From the NCBI GenBank assembly GCA_965533275.1, contig CBESWG010000062.1:1-16675 (forward strand): 16,675 bases of DNA, written 5' to 3'. Numbering within the stretch: position 1 is the first letter of the stretch; every line of letters starts with the position of its first letter. The position numbers were made by a program, and so were the translations under genes. Below are positions 12,684 to 16,675 of this stretch, in pieces. Source of the DNA: JAUXEH01 sp965533275. GTDB lineage: Bacteria > Acidobacteriota > Aminicenantia > Aminicenantales > Aminicenantaceae. The notes beneath the pieces were generated by a model. The model was not told where the DNA came from and did no database searches. It saw only the letters and a program-made list of their open reading frames with translations.

Positions 12684-13946
12684 CTATTCGCGGAAACGTT
12701 CGATGTGGGCCCCCAGGGCATTCAGCTTCTCTTCGATCTTTTCGTAGCCCCGGTCCAGATGGTAGGCATCGTTGATGATGGTCTCGCCGCTGGCGATCAG
12801 CCCCGCCAGAACCAGAGAGGCCGAGGCGCGCAGGTCCGTGGCCGTGGTTTCCGCTCCGGACAGAGGCGACCTGCCGCGCACGATGGCCTTGTCTCCCGAA
12901 ACCTCGATCGACGCCCCCAGGCGCAGAAGTTCATTGATATGGGAAAACCGGCGGTCGAAGATGGTCTCTGTGATGATGGACGTCCCCTCGGCCTGGGTCA
13001 TGAGGACCGTGAACTGTGCCTGCATGTCGGTGGGAAATCCCGGGTACGGTGAGGTGGTGATGTCCTGTGGCTTGATGCCCGGGCACCCTTTGACCCTGAG
13101 GGTCCGGCTGTTGATCCTCTCGATCTCTACACCGGAGCTGCGCATCCGTTCGATCAGGGTCCAGATGTGGTCGGGGCGAACGTGCGTGAGCACGATCTCG
13201 TCACTGGCCAGGGCCCCCGCGACGAGGAAGGTCCCGGCCTCGATGCGGTCCGGAATGATCTGGTGTGTCGCCCCGCCCAGCTCGGGTACCCCCTGGACGC
13301 GAATGGTCTCTTCCCCGATACCCTCGATCCTGGCTCCCATCTTGACCAGGAGCCGGCACAGTTCTGAGACCTCGGGTTCCACCGCGCAGTTTTTAAGAAT
13401 GCTCTCACCCCGGGCCAAGGCGGCCGCCATGACCATGTTTTCGGTACCGCCAACGGTCTTTTTCTCGAACAGAATTTCGGTTCCGGTCAGCTGTTTGGCT
13501 TCGGCCTGGATGTATCCGTGCTCCAAGCTGATGGTGGCCCCCAACCTCTCGAATCCACCGATATGGAGGTCTGTGGGTCGGGAGCCGATAGCACAGCCTC
13601 CCGGCAGGGCTACGACCGCCTTCCCGTAGCGGGCCAGAAGAGGGCCCAGCACGAGGATGGATGCCCGCATGGCGCGCACCAGCTTGTAGGACGCTTCCGG
13701 GGAGTTGATGGTTCCCACCTGCAAGGACAGCGAATTTTTCCGTATGTTGTACTCAGCGCCCAGGTCCTTGAGCAGGGTCAGCATGGTGAAGACATCGGTC
13801 ACGAGGGGGATGTTGCTGAGGCGCATCTTCTCACGGGTGAGCAGGGCGGCGGCGAGTGCCGGCAGGGCGGCGTTCTTGGCGCCGCTGATACGGACCTTGC
13901 CTTTCAGCTGAAGGCGGGGATCACCGAAGATCCTGATCTTTTCCAT
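12684..13946 (-). CDS. murA: UDP-N-acetylglucosamine 1-carboxyvinyltransferase MurA
   Basis: MurA transfers enolpyruvate from phosphoenolpyruvate to UDP-GlcNAc, the first committed step of peptidoglycan synthesis. The 420-residue product is full length. Key features: SGAKNAALPAL (21-31) with Lys24, the active-site loop PGGCAIGSRPTDLH (115-128) with Cys118, the residue alkylated by fosfomycin, PDRIEAGTF (232-240), and Asp307 in FPTDMQAQF as the expected catalytic acid. Because the loop Cys is present rather than Asp, the enzyme is expected to be fosfomycin-sensitive. ATG 13946 follows the stop of the upstream PLP-enzyme gene by six bases, and the Shine-Dalgarno (TAGG) is weak, so translation may be coupled. 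It is the middle gene of the PLP enzyme-murA-HIT operon. Confidence 0.97.
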   Translation of the reverse strand: MEKIRIFGDPRLQLKGKVRISGAKNAALPALAAALLTREKMRLSNIPLVTDVFTMLTLLKDLGAEYNIRKNSLSLQVGTINSPEASYKLVRAMRASILVLGPLLARYGKAVVALPGGCAIGSRPTDLHIGGFERLGATISLEHGYIQAEAKQLTGTEILFEKKTVGGTENMVMAAALARGESILKNCAVEPEVSELCRLLVKMGARIEGIGEETIRVQGVPELGGATHQIIPDRIEAGTFLVAGALASDEIVLTHVRPDHIWTLIERMRSSGVEIERINSRTLRVKGCPGIKPQDITTSPYPGFPTDMQAQFTVLMTQAEGTSIITETIFDRRFSHINELLRLGASIEVSGDKAIVRGRSPLSGAETTATDLRASASLVLAGLIASGETIINDAYHLDRGYEKIEEKLNALGAHIERFRE

Positions 13947-13952
13947 GGCAGC

Positions 13953-15359
13953 CTAAAGTGTGTTCAAGGCCTGGTCCAGATCGGCTATGACATCGTCCGG
14001 GTTTTCACCGCCCACGCAGAGCCGGATCAGCTGGGGCGGGACATCCGCTTTTCCCCGGGCCTCCTCTCCCTGCTGCTGGTGGGTCGAGATTGCCGGTATG
14101 GTTGCGACACTCTTGATGCGGCCGAGGTCGGTAGCCCGATAGATCATGCGGAAGCCGTCGAAGACCTTCCGTGCGTTCTCAGGGGGCCCGTCCACTCGAA
14201 AACTCATGAGGTGGCCGTAGCGGTTCACCTCGCTCCCGGTCCCGTCGTCCGAATCCACCAGCTTCAGGTAGCGTTTGGCCAGCTGATGCAGCGGGAAGCT
14301 CGGCAGGCCCAGGTAATCGACCTGATAGACCCGAGGGTGTGATTCAAGATACTCGGCAACCTTCTGTGTGTTGCGGCTGAACATGTCTATCCGAGAGCGC
14401 AGCGTGCGCAGGTCGTTGAGGGCGAACATGGCATTGGTCGGGGCCGAGGCCGGTCCGTTGTCTCGGTAGGGGAGGAACTTCACGTATTCGGCGAAGCTGT
14501 CCTTGAACAGGGGATGGTCGTTCTTGATCTTGGTGACGATGGGCTTGCGGCTGATGAGCGCTCCCCCGATGGCAAAGCCGGAGGAGGTGATGGTCTTGGT
14601 CATGGAGTGAACGACGATATCTGCTCCATGGGCGATGGGGCGCAGCAGGGCCGGAGTGGCACAGGTGGCATCGAATATGAGCGGGATCCCCCATGAATGA
14701 GCCAGCTCGGCCAGGGCCTGCACATCGCAGAACGACTGCTGGGGATTGCTGGGTGCCTCCACATACAGGAAGCGCGTGTCTTCATCGATCTTGGATTTCC
14801 ATTCCTCGATGTCTTCGGGATTGAGGACCCAACGCACCTCGACGCCTCGCTCTTCCATCTTGCGGATCGCAAACTGCTGGAAGGTCCCTCCATAGACCTG
14901 GACTCCGGATACGAAGTTCATGGTCTCCGGTCCCTCTTTCTGCTTGACCAGGAAGGGATCCACGGCCGACATGATGGCCCCCATCCCCGACGCGGTCACC
15001 ACACAGGATGTGTCGACGTCCGTTCCATAGCCTTCCAGGAGTGCCATGGTCCATTCCAGATAATAGGTGCTGGGATTGGCGATCCGGGTGTAGCACCAGG
15101 TGGGGATGAGGTAAGCCAGGGCGGCCTCCAGCTCGTCGGCGTCGCGGTAGGCCTGGGAGGCGGAAAGATACAGGGGTTCGATCAGGGCGCCCTGGTTGTT
15201 GTTGAGGGCCTCTTCCACCGAATAAAGGCCATGGACGGCCAGGGTGTCGAACTTGTATTTCTTTACGCGCTTCAGCAGGGCTTCCCGCTCGGCCATATAT
15301 TTTTTGCCTTGTTCGATGTATTTCATGACTCCGGGGCTGAATTGAGGTGTATCAGACAT
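13953..15359 (-). CDS. Cys/Met metabolism PLP-dependent enzyme (O-acylhomoserine sulfhydrylase/gamma-synthase-like)
   Basis: The 468-residue fold-type I enzyme has the family phosphate-binding YTR (90-92), ASGMGAI (123-129), the cofactor-binding Asp230 (IFDATCATP) and the Schiff-base Lys255 in VHSMTKTITSSG. Near the C-terminus lies IKSVATIPAISTHQQQGEE. It is longer than typical family members (about 380-430) because of an N-terminal extension of some 35-40 residues. The divergent neighbour is homoserine dehydrogenase, so the best guess is conversion of an acylhomoserine to homocysteine or cystathionine. Methionine gamma-lyase activity cannot be excluded. The sequence after the Lys differs from the usual GHS-type motif, so specificity is uncertain. 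ATG 15359 is preceded by CGGAGGAG; an upstream frame to 15422 lacks a ribosome site. First gene of the operon with murA. Confidence 0.87.
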   Translation of the reverse strand: MSDTPQFSPGVMKYIEQGKKYMAEREALLKRVKKYKFDTLAVHGLYSVEEALNNNQGALIEPLYLSASQAYRDADELEAALAYLIPTWCYTRIANPSTYYLEWTMALLEGYGTDVDTSCVVTASGMGAIMSAVDPFLVKQKEGPETMNFVSGVQVYGGTFQQFAIRKMEERGVEVRWVLNPEDIEEWKSKIDEDTRFLYVEAPSNPQQSFCDVQALAELAHSWGIPLIFDATCATPALLRPIAHGADIVVHSMTKTITSSGFAIGGALISRKPIVTKIKNDHPLFKDSFAEYVKFLPYRDNGPASAPTNAMFALNDLRTLRSRIDMFSRNTQKVAEYLESHPRVYQVDYLGLPSFPLHQLAKRYLKLVDSDDGTGSEVNRYGHLMSFRVDGPPENARKVFDGFRMIYRATDLGRIKSVATIPAISTHQQQGEEARGKADVPPQLIRLCVGGENPDDVIADLDQALNTL

Positions 15360-15392
15360 GGCTCCTCCGTGCTGTGATTTGTGTGCTGCTTC

Positions 15393-15422
15393 ATTATATG
15401 TCATCCTCGCCCCTTCGTTCAA
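15393..15422 (-). promoter_or_regulatory. Promoter of the PLP enzyme-murA-HIT operon
   Basis: On the minus strand TTGAAC (15417-15422), 18 bases, TATAAT (15393-15398, perfect). The leader is only about 25-30 bases, too short for a SAM riboswitch or T-box. Confidence 0.65.
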
Positions 15423-15427
15423 ATATT

Positions 15428-15465
15428 TCGTGCTTCAAGATCATTCTGGCTTCTTTCTCGTGCTT
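15428..15465. repeat. Direct repeat TCGTGCTT between divergent promoters
   Basis: TCGTGCTT occurs at 15428-15435 and 15458-15465, with a 30-base period (about three helical turns). Both copies lie between the -35 boxes of the two divergent promoters, where a shared operator would be expected. It could be chance. Confidence 0.35.
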
Positions 15466-15479
15466 TCTAGTGAACAGAG

Positions 15480-15508
15480 TGGACAGGGCCCGGATTTGGA
15501 CCTATAAT
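15480..15508 (+). promoter_or_regulatory. Promoter of homoserine dehydrogenase gene
   Basis: TGGACA (15480-15485, five of six), 17 bases, TATAAT (15503-15508, perfect), running into TATATATAC at 15508-15516. The predicted leader is about 40 bases, with GGGAGGA ahead of ATG 15555, and shows no recognised riboswitch. Confidence 0.75.
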
Positions 15509-15554
15509 ATATATACGAGTTCTTCGTACAAAATCCAGCACCCGGGAGGAAAAT

Positions 15555-16577
15555 ATGCGATTACTCTTTGTAGGCTTCGGGACCGTCGGGCAGGGGCTTG
15601 CTGAACTGCTGATAGAAAAGGAAGACCACCTCAGGGAGGAGTTTGGGATCGAGTTCTCCGTGGTCGGCATCTCGGATATGCTCAAGGGCAGTCTGGTGAA
15701 CGGCGACGGCATCGATCTCTCCGCAGCCCTGGACAAGGCCCGTTCCGATGAGAAGCTTTCGGGGTTCCCTGGGCAGGAATTCACAGGGGACGCGCTGGAA
15801 ATGATCAAGTCCGTGGACGCCGATGTCGTATTTGAGGCCACATACACAGACATCAAGACCGGCGAGCCGGCCACCTCCCATATCCGAAAAGCCTTGGAGA
15901 GGGGCATGCATGTGGTGACCTCCAACAAGGGGCCTTTGGCACTCCACTATCAGGAGCTGGCCCTGCTGGCAAAAGAAAAGGGCGTCCGGTTCCTCTTCGA
16001 GGGCACGGTGATGAGCGGAACCCCGATCCTGAACCTGCTCCGGGAAACCCTGGCAGGTAGTGAAGTCAAGGAGATCAAGGGGATCCTCAACGGGACAACC
16101 AACTACATCCTGACGCGGATGGAGGAGGGGCTTTCGTATGATGATGCCCTGCAGAAGGCCCAGGAACTCGGTTATGCGGAAGCCGTTCCCGATGCAGACG
16201 TCCTGGGTTGGGACGCGCTAGCCAAGGTCACCATCCTGGCCAAGGTCGCGTACGATGCCAAGGGCGATCCCTTCGATTATCCCTGTGAGGGGATCACGCA
16301 GATCAGTGCCGCGGACATCGTGGAAGCCAAGGAACTCGGCCTGCGCTTCAAGCTGATCGGAAAGGTCTGGAAAGAAGGGAGCATGGTGAAGGCCGCCGTG
16401 GCCCCAGAGAAGGTCGAACTGAACCATCCCCTGGCAGCCGTCATGGGAGCCACCAACGCAGTGACCGTGACCACCGATACGCTGGGAGACGTGACCATCG
16501 TCGGCCCCGGAGCCGGCAAGCGCGAGACCGGCTTCAGCATGCTCATCGACCTGATCAAGATCGCTCGCCAGGACTAA
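15555..16577 (+). CDS. hom: Homoserine dehydrogenase, short form without ACT domain
   Basis: The enzyme reduces aspartate semialdehyde to homoserine with NAD(P)H, the branch-point step to threonine and methionine. The 340-residue protein has the Rossmann motif GFGTVGQG (7-14), the catalytic-site SNKGPLA with Lys125, the substrate region GTVMSGTPILNLLRE (150-164), GILNGTTNYILT (176-187) and the family signature around AVPDADVLGWDALAK, with Asp220 and Lys224. It ends after the catalytic core; the C-terminal ACT domain of the longer bacterial enzymes (about 430 residues) is absent, so threonine feedback through that domain is not expected. GGGAGGA precedes ATG 15555. It is divergent from the PLP enzyme gene, consistent with shared methionine-branch control, and is followed by a terminator-like palindromic repeat. 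Confidence 0.95.
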   Translation: MRLLFVGFGTVGQGLAELLIEKEDHLREEFGIEFSVVGISDMLKGSLVNGDGIDLSAALDKARSDEKLSGFPGQEFTGDALEMIKSVDADVVFEATYTDIKTGEPATSHIRKALERGMHVVTSNKGPLALHYQELALLAKEKGVRFLFEGTVMSGTPILNLLRETLAGSEVKEIKGILNGTTNYILTRMEEGLSYDDALQKAQELGYAEAVPDADVLGWDALAKVTILAKVAYDAKGDPFDYPCEGITQISAADIVEAKELGLRFKLIGKVWKEGSMVKAAVAPEKVELNHPLAAVMGATNAVTVTTDTLGDVTIVGPGAGKRETGFSMLIDLIKIARQD

Positions 16578-16607
16578 GAATAATAAAGGGGAAATTGAAG
16601 GGGAAAC

Positions 16608-16661
16608 AAAAAAGGGGACAGGTCCAATTATGACTCATAATTGGGCCTGTCCCCTTTTTTT
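16608..16661. repeat. Long palindromic REP/MITE-like repeat, also a bidirectional terminator
   Basis: Arms 16608-16632 and 16636-16660 form a 25-bp stem with a single G-T pair (16623/16645) and a three-base loop ACT. The outer part is a six-A/six-T tract around GGGGACAGG and its complement, so either strand ends in a U run and could terminate transcription. The near-perfect arms are far longer than needed for termination. From memory, GGGGACAGG-type hairpins recur as dispersed elements in several uncultured and deltaproteobacterial genomes, often with RAYT/IS200-like transposases; this needs a search. AAAGGGGAAATTGAAGGGGA-like sequence precedes it (16586-16603). Confidence 0.75.
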
Positions 16662-16663
16662 CA

Positions 16664-16675
16664 GGATGTCCCCTT
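16664..16675. repeat. Start of a second GTCCCCTT repeat unit, cut by window edge
   Basis: GGATGTCCCCTT at the extreme end repeats the GTCCCCTT of the hairpin's right arm (16649-16656), suggesting a second element that continues beyond the window. Confidence 0.4.

Noticed and set aside
13518..14342. Plus-strand open frame across the murA/PLP enzyme junction
   Set aside because: Both opposite-strand genes are intact and conserved, and the frame has no recognisable motif.
15360..15554. SAM riboswitch or T-box between the PLP enzyme gene and hom
   Set aside because: Predicted leaders are only about 30-40 bases on either side, with no room for these structures and no conserved core.

Overview
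The window (about 16.7 kb, moderately GC-rich by eye) is a compact bacterial chromosomal segment made almost entirely of housekeeping genes. Peptidoglycan genes (murA, murB), NAD-dependent ligA, an exported tetratricopeptide protein and sigma-70-like promoters with short AT-rich -10 boxes point to a free-living diderm-type bacterium. The gene mix (PATAN/DUF4388-J-TPR fusion, detached nitrilase subunit beside NadE, a GGGGACAGG hairpin repeat) would suit an Acidobacteriota/Aminicenantes-like or deltaproteobacterial-type lineage. That placement is impression, not proof.

Layout. 1-931 (+): the 3' part of a TraR/DksA-type zinc-finger gene, which carries a one-base frameshift, overlapping a ComF-like phosphoribosyltransferase gene. 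1001-1486 (-): a monocistronic Hsp20 gene with a near-consensus promoter. 1617-4005 (-): a tight operon of a nitrilase-type glutaminase, nadE and rsmI. 4157-5635 (+): a PATAN-like/J-domain/TPR fusion protein. 5642-7648 (-): ligA. 7790-8962 (-): a secreted TPR protein with two candidate promoters and a strong intrinsic terminator. 9188-10117 (+): murB, possibly leaderless. 10092-12138 (-): an operon of a UPF0173 metallo-hydrolase, a NYN-domain RNase-like protein and a Rossmann/DUF2520 protein. 12328-15359 (-): an operon of a Cys/Met-metabolism PLP enzyme, murA and a HIT protein. 15555-16577 (+): homoserine dehydrogenase, divergent from the PLP enzyme. 16608-16675: a 25-bp-stem palindromic repeat of REP/MITE type.

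How the genes work together. The nitrilase-like protein probably feeds ammonia to NadE, giving a two-subunit glutamine-dependent NAD synthetase; LigA nearby uses NAD. Homoserine dehydrogenase and the divergent PLP enzyme fit a homoserine-to-homocysteine/methionine route. MurA and MurB catalyse the first two committed steps of UDP-MurNAc synthesis but lie in separate units. No mobile-element ORF, CRISPR array, tRNA, rRNA or recognisable riboswitch was seen. No intergenic gap exceeds 300 bases. I did not find a clear new multi-gene system; the best leads are the PATAN-J-TPR fusion, the split NAD synthetase, the exported TPR protein, the terminal palindromic repeat and the recurrent AT octamer at promoters.
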